A DNA stretch of 64,000 bases from Salinivirgaceae bacterium (GTDB lineage: Bacteria; Bacteroidota; Bacteroidia; Bacteroidales; SZUA-534): positions 1 through 64,000 of the forward strand of contig JAKSOL010000011.1 of assembly GCA_024405635.1 (NCBI GenBank), read 5' to 3'. The translations under genes and the position numbers were made by a program. Positions 55,448-64,000 of the stretch are shown here, piece after piece. Position 1 is the stretch's first letter, and the number at the start of each line of letters is the position of its first letter. The notes below the pieces were generated by a model. That model did not search any database, had not been told where the DNA came from, and saw nothing but the letters and a program-made list of their open reading frames with translations.

Positions 55448-58400
55448 TTACTGAACCACAAAAATTTGAGTTAAGCTATTGTTGCTTGTAGTAATCTTAA
55501 TGATGTATGCACCTTGAGTAAGGTTCCAGTCGGCGGCTGATAGCTCAACTACCGAATCGGTTACCATTGCAGTTTTGCTGATAATGGTAGCACCGTATGC
55601 GTTGCAAACTGTGTAAGTAAACTCGCCAGTTACTCCGCTAATAGTGAACTTAATTTGTTCGGCCTTTCCTGGATTTGGCACAATACTCAAATTTAATTGC
55701 TGAGTTTGTGAGCCAAATGTTACACTAACCCAATCGGAAGAAACGCGTGTGGTGCCATCGTTATCGGTTTGCAACAAACGATAGTAATGTGTGCCGTTAG
55801 TTTGATTCAAAATAAAGCAACTGTAGTTGAAACCAGATTCGGTTTCGCCAAGCGAAGCAACGGTTGCAACAGTATCAATTGTTGATGCAAAACGATGTTC
55901 AACGCTAAAGTGGTGATTGTTGTGCTCGGTAGCTGTTTCCCACTCAACAATAGCATCGTTTGTACCACGTGCCGATACATTGAAACTTACCAACTCAATT
56001 GGCAATGGGTTAACATCGGCATCGAGCGAACCAAATGTAATAGGAGTTGGTGTTGCTGCTTTGCTACCATAAGGCGGCACAAAACTGATTTTAGACGCTG
56101 ACTTAACAAAGCCTGTAAGGTCGCCGTTAAGTTGGCTCGATGTGCGGCCTTTGTTCTTCCACTTGCTGTCCTCGGCTACAGCCACGCAGAGTTTTTCGTG
56201 GTCTGAAATTTGACTGCGCGCAGTGTCTTGCCAATAAAGTGTGATATATGGGTTACCTGAACCAGAACGCGAAAGCGACCAATACTCAATAACACCAGCA
56301 CGGAACATTCCGTTTGATTGGTCAACCTCCATGCGAGCATGACCACCGCTGCTGTATTGAGCTGCAAAAGTTGCTGAAGTTCCACCTGTTAATCCCCAAA
56401 TACCAATTGGCGCATATATGCCATCGGAACCAATTGGGAATACAAAATCGGTCGAACCAGTTTTTTGCATCGAACCATCGATGTATGATTTTATACCGCC
56501 ATTTCGCAATGTTGAAGTGCTCTCCATCGATATTTCTTTACCTGCTGAGGTTCTTACAATACCATTAACCAGATCAAGTGTATGCTCTATTTTTACTTGC
56601 GAATTGGTAGTAAGCAACACGCGAGGTTCTTCGGGCTCCAAATGATCGTGAATAGTAAGATTATAGAACTTACGTGTTTCGGTAATGGTTTGTGGAGTAG
56701 TGCCATCGGTAGAGCCACATAGAACCAAAGTACTGGTTTGGCATTCAAAACGTCCGCTAGTTGACCAGTTGCCATATAGGCTAATTGTGTTTGAACCTGC
56801 ATACAAGTTGGTGTTTGTACCTAAAGTTAGGCTTCCTTTTACAACAATATCAGATGTCAAAGTTTTGTATGCAACCTCGCGAGCGTTTTTACCACCCGAA
56901 AGTACGATATTGTAACATTCGTTAATGGCAACGTTTTGTTCATACTCGGTGCTTATTTTAACTGTTGATGCATGGGCTGCCGAAACAGTTGCGTTTCCAG
57001 CGTCCACATCGCGGCTAAATATGATTGTAGAACCTTCGCCAAGTATAAGTTCAGCACCTTCAGCAATTGATGCATTGCCATGCACTGTAAATGTTTTTCC
57101 CGCAGCAAGTTCAAATTTACCGCCAGCCTCAACAATAAGGTCGTAACATGCACTTACATTGTTGGTAATAATAGGATGCTTTTGATTATCGGCAATTGCA
57201 GGAATAAGAACGTTGGTTGTGCTATTTGGTGCATAGTTTGGTTTATTCATAACCCAGCTACTGCCATTTTCATAATCGGTGGTGGTGCTAGCAACATTCC
57301 ACTTAATGGTTGGATAGGTGTAGCCAAATGTAAATGCTCCAAAGCCCTCAACTGGATTTTCTGTAGCAACATAACCAGCACTGTAGTCGCCACCTTCAGG
57401 AATTGAATGAACATCTTGATCCTCTTGTTCGCCTTGAGTTTGCCATTTGCCAACAGTTTCGTTGTATCGGCTTACCGAAATAACATCAACATCGGCAATC
57501 TCGCTATAGTCGCTATCGAGCCAGTAGAGCGATACTTTTGGAACTGCACTACCGCTTGTGCGATTAATTGTCCAATATTCTTTACCGCTCAAACGGTTAA
57601 TCATGCGGTCCATTTTGTCGATATTGCTTGGACTACTATTGAAGTATTGTGCAGATAGTGTTGTAGCTGTTCCTAAATCGCTTACTCCAATTGGAGCATA
57701 GCGGTCGCTTGAACCGATTGGGAAGATAAAGTCGTCGGAACCAACTTTTTCAACCTTACCATTGATGTAGCTTTGTTGGCTTGCACCAGTAATGGTACAA
57801 CCTGCAAGAAGCTTAACAGGGTTTGAAGTGTTACCTTTAAGTACACCGTCAATCAACTCAAGGCTGTTTGTAATGGTAATGGCCTGTGTTGCTGTAAATG
57901 CAGGGGTTGATGCGGTACTATTGAATACTAAATTGGTAAATGTTTCGGCTTTAGTTATTGACTGGTTAGCAGTTCCACAGAAGATTACTTTACCAGTACC
58001 GCCGTGGAAATTATTAGCATATCCACCGCGAGCCGAGCCTAACCATCCGCCTTTAACCATAATATCGGCAGTTGGAACTTGAATATCGGCCCAAGGCGAG
58101 AAGTCGCCCAAGATGGTTATGTTAGGATTGATGGTTTTTGCACCTGAACCGCTAATAATTAAGTTGTAGAAGGTTAAGTCGTTGTTTGATGATATTTGCT
58201 GAGCAGCTGCTCCATTTAACTTAACAGTACCCCTACCGTGACGGAACTCACCGCTAGTTTTTTCAAAGTTGCCACCTATGATTAGTGTGGTTCCGTTGCA
58301 ATCGACAATACCACCGCTAATAACAAAGTCATTTTCAATCTCCATATCGAATCCTGGTTCAAGAGTGAAAGTAACTTGAGATGCCCCAACATTGTTAACC

Positions 58401-61400
58401 TCAAAGTTGTAGAACGAATTACCGTTCATCTCAATGTTTCGGTTTACACTTGATTTCCAAACTACAGTTGAAGAGCCGCCGTGGTCAAAATGACCATTGT
58501 TTGACAATTGGGCACCAATGGTGATTGTAGATGGATTTATGCCGTCTGAAGCAACGAATGTGGCATTTTCGGCAATAGATAATGAGTTTAGAACATTAAG
58601 ATCCATACCACCACCTATGGTAAGTGTAGCACCTGGATAAACGTCAATACTTTGAGCACTATTATCGGTTCCAGCTGCAAGTACAGGATAAATATTGCTA
58701 CCGGCACTCACGTCAGGAATAAATACGCGAGTATCTTCATTGGGAACACCACCACTACCAAGTTGGTTATCCCAGTTGTTAGCATTATCCCAACGGTTAC
58801 CTCGAGGGTCAACAGCCGATACCTCGTCGCCACCCCAATGGTTACCACCAACCCAGTAGAGCACTGCGCTAGTGTATGACCAAGTTACAGCACCTGTAGT
58901 AGCCGATGAGTTATCGTTCTCAAAATAGTAACCTGCTACTACACCAATTGCGTCAACAACGTTAATTACACCAGTGGTAGCTGATTCGTTACGAGAAACA
59001 TTGTAACGTGGACCTTTGTTGAAGAATAGGTTTACAAGGTTAATTGTACCTGAGAAACTATTTTCAAAAGTCAAATACTGACCTCCAGGTTGACCACCAA
59101 TAAACTGTCCGTTTGAAAGGTTTCTAGTTTGGTCGGTTGAAAGTATTGAACCCTCTTTAAAGCAAACACCATTAACATTAATGTTGCTCACTTTGTAATA
59201 GCTGGCTTGCATTTCGCCGCCCGCATTAATTGTAATTGAGTAGTATTTATTATTCTCTTGCGAGCAGAAGATAGCCTCGTGGTTTTCTTCGCCAATAGCC
59301 GATAGCAAACCACCACTCATTACATTAATTGCGGCATTAGCACCAACAGCCAAAGTTGCATCGCTACTTAAATACAATTTTCCATTTATATCGGCCTTAT
59401 CGGCACCAGTACCATCACCAAGATAAATGGTGTTTGCTGTAGCCGATAACGAACCTGCGTTAATAGATAAAATGTGGTCAATGTGCAAATCGGAATCAAG
59501 ATGATAGTCGCCGCCATTAAGGTTCATGTTGTAGAACGAACTTCGACCTGAATTAATAATGTTGCCACTTGTACCAGTAAAGGTAATTGCAGCCGAGCGA
59601 GCCACAAAGTTTCCATTATTAATAAAGCTACCACCCAACACTATTTCGTAGTTGCTTGATGTTACATCGAGTGTACCGTTTTCAATAGTCAAATTGCCAT
59701 TGATTGATGTCTTGCTAAGTATTTGTACTATTCCGTTGTTGTTAATAACCAAGTTGTTGAACTTTGAACTGCGTTGTTGAATGTTTTTAGCACCTACTCC
59801 AAGGAAAGAAATGGTGCCCAATCCTTCGGCATTAGGAATAAATGTGCCGTATGTTCCTAGAGCCCAACTTCCAAACACATCGATATTGTCGTATGAACCC
59901 GATGACTGGATGGTTCCGTTAAGAGTAACATCGCTCAAAACAGTAAGGGCTATAGTGTCTTTAACATTATTGTTTATAAACAACATACCATTTGCCTCAA
60001 CAGTTAGTCCTTTGGTAATGGCGCCTTGCTTTTTAATATATGGCAAGAATCCACCTCTTGAACGAGGAATAACAACAATTGAGTGTTCATCTGGGATGCG
60101 TTCAGCGCCATCGCTTGAAGTCCAGTTTGCAGGATTAAACCAATCGTCGTTACGAGCTCCTGTCCAAGTTAGGGTAACATCGCCAGTCCAATCGACAAGG
60201 TTATAGGTATCGTTTTCAAATTTTGCTCCCGATAGCAAACCTGTGGCGTTATACATTTCTATCTTACCTGTCGACGACTCGGTTTTCTTAATGTTAACGC
60301 AACCGCCGCCAGGGTTTTGTGGGAACGATATGTTTTCAATTCGGTTGCCACCCGACTCGCGGTCACCGTAAAATTCTTGGTTGTTGCGGAAGTCGATGCA
60401 AGCACCACCCGAAACCATTCCAGTAAACACACCGTTGCTAAAGTTGTAATAGTCGTCAATTTTAGCGCCTTGCGATATTAACACACCGGTTTTAGCAAGG
60501 TTGCTAAAGCTATAGTTTTGAATAGCAATGTTACCGCCATTCTCAACAACAAAGAAGTAACGACCTGTTGTTATGCTAGTAATATTTGCATAGTTTGACT
60601 GTGTACCGATGATTGAAATCAAACCTCCGTTTTTAACCGCAACTGTTGTTTGATCGCTTAAGCGCATTGTCTCGCCTGCTTGCATGTAGTATTTGCCAAA
60701 GATGTTTACGTTGTCGTAGCCGTCGCCAAATTTTACATCGTTACCGTTTTGGTAGAACTTACCAGCTTGCAAAGTGAAGTTGGTTACAATCTCTAAATCG
60801 TCGGCAAGTTTGAACGAGCAATTTTCGCCGTTTATCACAGCCTCACGAATTTTTGAACCATTGGTGCGAATCATACATTCACCATTTGGTTTTATAAAGT
60901 GATAGATACCAGTTTGGTAAATGCTACCAGAACCAATAACCATCATGTCGCCCGACAAATAAACGTTGTAGCCGTTGTAGCAATACATGTTACCACTATT
61001 TATGGTAAGCGATCCTTTTATTATAACATCGGTGGTGTAGAAGTAAACGTAAATTTTGGTTGCTCCTACCACTTGACTAATGTTTATGTCGTAAAATGGG
61101 TTTTCAACTTGCGTGCCCAAATAAACATATTGGTTAGTGTTACCATTAAAGAATACGGTTCCAGTACCTGGAATAAATGTGCCATTGGTACGGTTGTTCC
61201 AGTTTTGACCAATAGTAATGTTTTTGCCATCAGCATTAAGAGTACCACCATTTTCGTTAAAGGTAAGGTCTTTCAAAATAGTGATATCACCCTCAAGTGT
61301 TTTGGTTGTGGTGCTGCTCAAGTACAAGTATCCGTATGTTGCTGCACGAATTACTTGGTCAACTGCACCAGTGTAATATGTGTAACTTGTGGTTGTTGCT

Positions 61401-64000
61401 GTGTAATCACTAAATCGTGGATAGTTATCGGCACCTTTTGCATAAACACGCGAATTTTCTAAATGATCAAAAACTCCAGGGCCTGTAATTGTGTAAACAT
61501 CAAGATCAACATAATATGAACTGATAGTGAGGTTTCCATTTACATTTATATCGCCTCGCAAATATTTGTATTGATTGTCGGTGGCCGAACGCCTACCAAA
61601 TTCAAGATTATGGAAATTACTTGCGTATAGGTATTGTGTACCTCCATCGAATACAATTGTACCTGTACCCACATAGTTGCCGGCTCCAGACCAACAATAT
61701 CCACGGAAGTGGTGTGTGTTACCGCCATCGTTAAATGTGGCACTGGCATCAATTAATACATTACCTTTAATTTCGAGTTCGCAACCTGGAGCTACACTCA
61801 ATGTAGCACCTGCATCAACCCAAAGTGTTGAATATGTTCCTAACTCGTTGTTACTTAGAGTATTGTTTGTGTAGTAGGTGTTAAATGTACCACTAAGTGT
61901 TTTTGTACCGCTTTCAGAGAATTTTACACGGTTAAAGTTTCCATTTACAATGGTTTGGTCGGCTCCACAGAACTTAACCCAACCTGTATTAATTGAACTA
62001 TTGAATTGTCCTTCGTCTGCAATTTTGTAGTTACCTTTAATATTATATGTGTAACTGCTGGTTGCTGGTGTAACTTTTCCTCTGTTTATTGTAAAGTTTC
62101 CATCAAAATTGATTGTTGTACCAATGAGTGAGAAGGTTGCACCGCCATTAAATTCAACATTGTTAAAGTTTGATTTGCGAGGAGTGATGTTTACGTTGCC
62201 TGATTCTCCATCAAAACTAACAGTACTGTTGTTTGCAATAAAGTGACCGTGGCTTGCTATGGTCCAAGCATTTGCAACTTTTATACAAACGTCATCTTCA
62301 ACCGAGAATACACCACCGTCGCCAATGTTTACCGAGCCGTATATGTTAAACTCGCGGATTCCGCGTTCAATTGACAACATACCGTTAGTCAATGTTAAAT
62401 CTTTACACTCAGCACCCTCTTTATAAATAGCAGGAGCGTTGGTAGCCATTGGAATTACTACTGATTTGTCGCGGTTTGGACAAATTGCTGGCTGCCAGTT
62501 TTGAGGATTGAACCAATCTGAACTTACTTTACCTGTCCATGTAATAACCGATACAGTAGGCCAATTTATTTTATCGGCAAGGTCGCATTCGTAAGTTTCG
62601 CCTCCCAATATGCCGTTAATTTGCCCATCGAATGTAATTGCATTTTCTAAGGTTTCGCTTCGTTTTACGTTATAGTGATAACCAACGGTTGGGGTGCCTC
62701 CATGGTTAAACACAACATCAACAATTGGTGGCAATTCATAGTCAATGTTTAAATCGAGATAATAGAATTTGTCATAAACAGTAACCTTATCAACAGGGCT
62801 GGTGAATGTTTTACTTGTGTACATGTTTGACCAAATACCTGAGCTAAAGTTGTAATCGTTGTTTACACGAGCACCTGGCATAACCACCAAACCTTGTGGT
62901 GCCAAATACTGAATGTGATAGTACTTGGCTGCAATTTCGCCTCCTGGGTGAATGTTTATTTCGGTACCACGGCCATCGTAGCCAACTGAGCGACCAATAA
63001 TAGCATAGTCGCTAGAGCTACCTACAACTGTTAGTTTACCATAAACATCAAGGTGGGTATTACCATCGTATTGGTTAAACTGCAACGATGCACGCTCGTT
63101 AATGTTAAGTTCGCCGCCTACTTCAACTACAATGCTCTCGCCGTCGGTTACATAAGGAGCTTCAACCATATCGGGGTCGTTGTCGCCTGCTATCATAATA
63201 TTGCTATTAAGCAACACTTTAGCACCACGACCAATGGTCATGCTCTCTTTGAAACCAAGTTGGTCAAGTTGAGCAAATGTAGCATCCTCGGTGTTAGTTT
63301 GGTTAAACTTAACCACATTGAAGTACGATGTGTTTGTCTTTATGGTTTTGCTTGCTACACTTGGCGACTCAAACAACACTGTACCATCGTATGAGTAAAA
63401 CGAACCGTTGTTTTCCCAGTTTCCGTTTACTGTAATGGTGTAAGCATTGCTACCAGAACGGCAGGTGCGGAAACCAATACCTTCGTCAACAGTAAGATTG
63501 TTTACTGTAATGTCGCCATTCATCCATTTTGTACTAGTATTTGCAAAACGAATGTCTTGACAAGTTAAAGCAGGAATATCTTGGTCGCCAGCGCGGTCAA
63601 ATGTCAAATTTGCCAACTCGGTGCGCCATGTGCAATTGTCGCCCAAAGCTATTTGTGCCGATGCTATGGTATGCGATAATGCGCCCATGTCAAGTGTGGC
63701 ATTTGCTCCAATTGTAAATGTGCCATTGCCAATATCAAGACCATTGCCCGAAATTGTTACATCGGCATTTGGAGCAACGTTGAGTGCATATATATTATTG
63801 GTACCCGCATTGATAGTTTGAGGTAGTTCGCCGCAGAAGTTAAACATTCCTCCATAGTGGTAAAGTTCACCATGGTTATCAATTCGTTCACCTGAGAAGA
63901 ACACATTGTCGTTTGTACTGAATTTTGAGCCTTCGTTAATGGTCAAATTACCAGTAATGTTTATGTTGGTTTCGTTAAATTCTTTAGTGCCCGAGCCTCC
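55448..64000 (-). CDS. Giant T9SS-secreted repeat protein, 5' end beyond the window
   Basis: At least 2850 residues; the frame is open to the window edge and the apparent starts inside are not real. The C-terminus is a T9SS type A sorting domain (LNLSIVPNPGKAEQIKFTIS, ending GAYIIKITTSNNSLTQIFVV), so it is exported and probably anchored to the cell surface. The body is a long series of short beta-strand repeats (GNLTINEG, GSLTINSG, ILSINAGSL), as in right-handed beta-helices. At least four modules begin with a W-x-G/NW block followed by V-x-IP, near 62500, 60130, 58790 and 57260. Two FPIGS-YAPIG modules lie near 57730 and 56430. No enzyme domain is seen; an adhesin or matrix role is likely. 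Confidence 0.85.
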   Translation of the reverse strand, partial: GGSGTKEFNETNINITGNLTINEGSKFSTNDNVFFSGERIDNHGELYHYGGMFNFCGELPQTINAGTNNIYALNVAPNADVTISGNGLDIGNGTFTIGANATLDMGALSHTIASAQIALGDNCTWRTELANLTFDRAGDQDIPALTCQDIRFANTSTKWMNGDITVNNLTVDEGIGFRTCRSGSNAYTITVNGNWENNGSFYSYDGTVLFESPSVASKTIKTNTSYFNVVKFNQTNTEDATFAQLDQLGFKESMTIGRGAKVLLNSNIMIAGDNDPDMVEAPYVTDGESIVVEVGGELNINERASLQFNQYDGNTHLDVYGKLTVVGSSSDYAIIGRSVGYDGRGTEINIHPGGEIAAKYYHIQYLAPQGLVVMPGARVNNDYNFSSGIWSNMYTSKTFTSPVDKVTVYDKFYYLDLNIDYELPPIVDVVFNHGGTPTVGYHYNVKRSETLENAITFDGQINGILGGETYECDLADKINWPTVSVITWTGKVSSDWFNPQNWQPAICPNRDKSVVIPMATNAPAIYKEGAECKDLTLTNGMLSIERGIREFNIYGSVNIGDGGVFSVEDDVCIKVANAWTIASHGHFIANNSTVSFDGESGNVNITPRKSNFNNVEFNGGATFSLIGTTINFDGNFTINRGKVTPATSSYTYNIKGNYKIADEGQFNSSINTGWVKFCGADQTIVNGNFNRVKFSESGTKTLSGTFNTYYTNNTLSNNELGTYSTLWVDAGATLSVAPGCELEIKGNVLIDASATFNDGGNTHHFRGYCWSGAGNYVGTGTIVFDGGTQYLYASNFHNLEFGRRSATDNQYKYLRGDINVNGNLTISSYYVDLDVYTITGPGVFDHLENSRVYAKGADNYPRFSDYTATTTSYTYYTGAVDQVIRAATYGYLYLSSTTTKTLEGDITILKDLTFNENGGTLNADGKNITIGQNWNNRTNGTFIPGTGTVFFNGNTNQYVYLGTQVENPFYDINISQVVGATKIYVYFYTTDVIIKGSLTINSGNMYCYNGYNVYLSGDMMVIGSGSIYQTGIYHFIKPNGECMIRTNGSKIREAVINGENCSFKLADDLEIVTNFTLQAGKFYQNGNDVKFGDGYDNVNIFGKYYMQAGETMRLSDQTTVAVKNGGLISIIGTQSNYANITSITTGRYFFVVENGGNIAIQNYSFSNLAKTGVLISQGAKIDDYYNFSNGVFTGMVSGGACIDFRNNQEFYGDRESGGNRIENISFPQNPGGGCVNIKKTESSTGKIEMYNATGLLSGAKFENDTYNLVDWTGDVTLTWTGARNDDWFNPANWTSSDGAERIPDEHSIVVIPRSRGGFLPYIKKQGAITKGLTVEANGMLFINNNVKDTIALTVLSDVTLNGTIQSSGSYDNIDVFGSWALGTYGTFIPNAEGLGTISFLGVGAKNIQQRSSKFNNLVINNNGIVQILSKTSINGNLTIENGTLDVTSSNYEIVLGGSFINNGNFVARSAAITFTGTSGNIINSGRSSFYNMNLNGGDYHLDSDLHIDHILSINAGSLSATANTIYLGDGTGADKADINGKLYLSSDATLAVGANAAINVMSGGLLSAIGEENHEAIFCSQENNKYYSITINAGGEMQASYYKVSNINVNGVCFKEGSILSTDQTRNLSNGQFIGGQPGGQYLTFENSFSGTINLVNLFFNKGPRYNVSRNESATTGVINVVDAIGVVAGYYFENDNSSATTGAVTWSYTSAVLYWVGGNHWGGDEVSAVDPRGNRWDNANNWDNQLGSGGVPNEDTRVFIPDVSAGSNIYPVLAAGTDNSAQSIDVYPGATLTIGGGMDLNVLNSLSIAENATFVASDGINPSTITIGAQLSNNGHFDHGGSSTVVWKSSVNRNIEMNGNSFYNFEVNNVGASQVTFTLEPGFDMEIENDFVISGGIVDCNGTTLIIGGNFEKTSGEFRHGRGTVKLNGAAAQQISSNNDLTFYNLIISGSGAKTINPNITILGDFSPWADIQVPTADIMVKGGWLGSARGGYANNFHGGTGKVIFCGTANQSITKAETFTNLVFNSTASTPAFTATQAITITNSLELIDGVLKGNTSNPVKLLAGCTITGASQQSYINGKVEKVGSDDFIFPIGSSDRYAPIGVSDLGTATTLSAQYFNSSPSNIDKMDRMINRLSGKEYWTINRTSGSAVPKVSLYWLDSDYSEIADVDVISVSRYNETVGKWQTQGEQEDQDVHSIPEGGDYSAGYVATENPVEGFGAFTFGYTYPTIKWNVASTTTDYENGSSWVMNKPNYAPNSTTNVLIPAIADNQKHPIITNNVSACYDLIVEAGGKFELAAGKTFTVHGNASIAEGAELILGEGSTIIFSRDVDAGNATVSAAHASTVKISTEYEQNVAINECYNIVLSGGKNAREVAYKTLTSDIVVKGSLTLGTNTNLYAGSNTISLYGNWSTSGRFECQTSTLVLCGSTDGTTPQTITETRKFYNLTIHDHLEPEEPRVLLTTNSQVKIEHTLDLVNGIVRTSAGKEISMESTSTLRNGGIKSYIDGSMQKTGSTDFVFPIGSDGIYAPIGIWGLTGGTSATFAAQYSSGGHARMEVDQSNGMFRAGVIEYWSLSRSGSGNPYITLYWQDTARSQISDHEKLCVAVAEDSKWKNKGRTSSQLNGDLTGFVKSASKISFVPPYGSKAATPTPITFGSLDADVNPLPIELVSFNVSARGTNDAIVEWETATEHNNHHFSVEHRFASTIDTVATVASLGETESGFNYSCFILNQTNGTHYYRLLQTDNDGTTRVSSDWVSVTFGSQTQQLNLSIVPNPGKAEQIKFTISGVTGEFTYTVCNAYGATIISKTAMVTDSVVELSAADWNLTQGAYIIKITTSNNSLTQIFVVQ

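Noticed and set aside
55448-64000. Possible CRISPR or DNA-repeat array in the giant gene
   Set aside because: The repetitiveness is at the protein level, with a continuous reading frame of over 2850 codons; there are no identical DNA repeats with uniform spacers.

Overview
The window comes from a member of the Bacteroidota, most likely a Bacteroidales-type lineage with a type IX secretion system (T9SS). The support is: no Shine-Dalgarno sites in front of genes; many promoters of the Bacteroidota form (TTTG, about 19 bp, TAnnTTTG); an HU-CCDC81/SPOR protein, a CpsB/YwqE-type phosphatase, a eukaryote-like IleRS and a menaquinone operon; lipoproteins and beta-barrel proteins of the kind seen in this phylum; and a giant surface protein ending in a T9SS sorting domain. 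The DNA is moderately AT-rich. I see no rRNA, tRNA, IS element, prophage or CRISPR array.

Layout. 1-7 kb: a fibre-like secreted protein; a PHP-type tyrosine phosphatase divergent from an HU-CCDC81/SPOR envelope protein; a DUF349 protein; tatD; a lytic-transglycosylase-like protein. 7-16 kb: leuS; a YitT/dCMP deaminase/S41 protease/ahcY operon; recF with a DUF721 (DciA-like) gene. 16-20 kb: a strongly expressed TPR lipoprotein and two tandem paralogous outer-membrane proteins. 20-28 kb: metX behind a SAM-I riboswitch, panC, panD, then a lipoprotein-radA-thioesterase-menF-menD operon. 28-32.5 kb: ileS and an autoregulated-looking fic gene. 32.6-45.1 kb: an envelope cluster with a FecR-like secreted protein, a TPR-CHAT protease, a propeller/CRD/OmpA protein, a protein of unknown family and, convergent to them, a propeller-sensor SpoIIE phosphatase. 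45-55 kb: metK behind what looks like a SAM-II riboswitch, metG, cysS, a thioredoxin-like lipoprotein and a DUF4143 ATPase bracketed by a repeated hairpin element, and asnS. 55.4 kb to the window end: a T9SS cargo protein of more than 2,850 residues, truncated by the window edge.

How the genes work together. Methionine/SAM metabolism is spread over the window (metX, metK, ahcY, metG), and two of these genes have different classes of SAM-sensing leader, SAM-I for metX and SAM-II for metK. That is the most notable regulatory observation. Five aminoacyl-tRNA synthetases (Leu, Ile, Met, Cys, Asn) are present. The most system-like novelty is the 32.6-45.1 kb cluster, where a CHAT (caspase-like) protease with a long TPR array is in an operon with a PorE-like peptidoglycan-anchored protein and an uncharacterised secreted protein, next to a transmembrane PP2C-type phosphatase. 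Other points worth a second look are a decayed copy of the ileS 3' end upstream of metK, palindromic operator sites in front of fic, and the paired hairpin repeats around the tlpA-like/ATPase genes.
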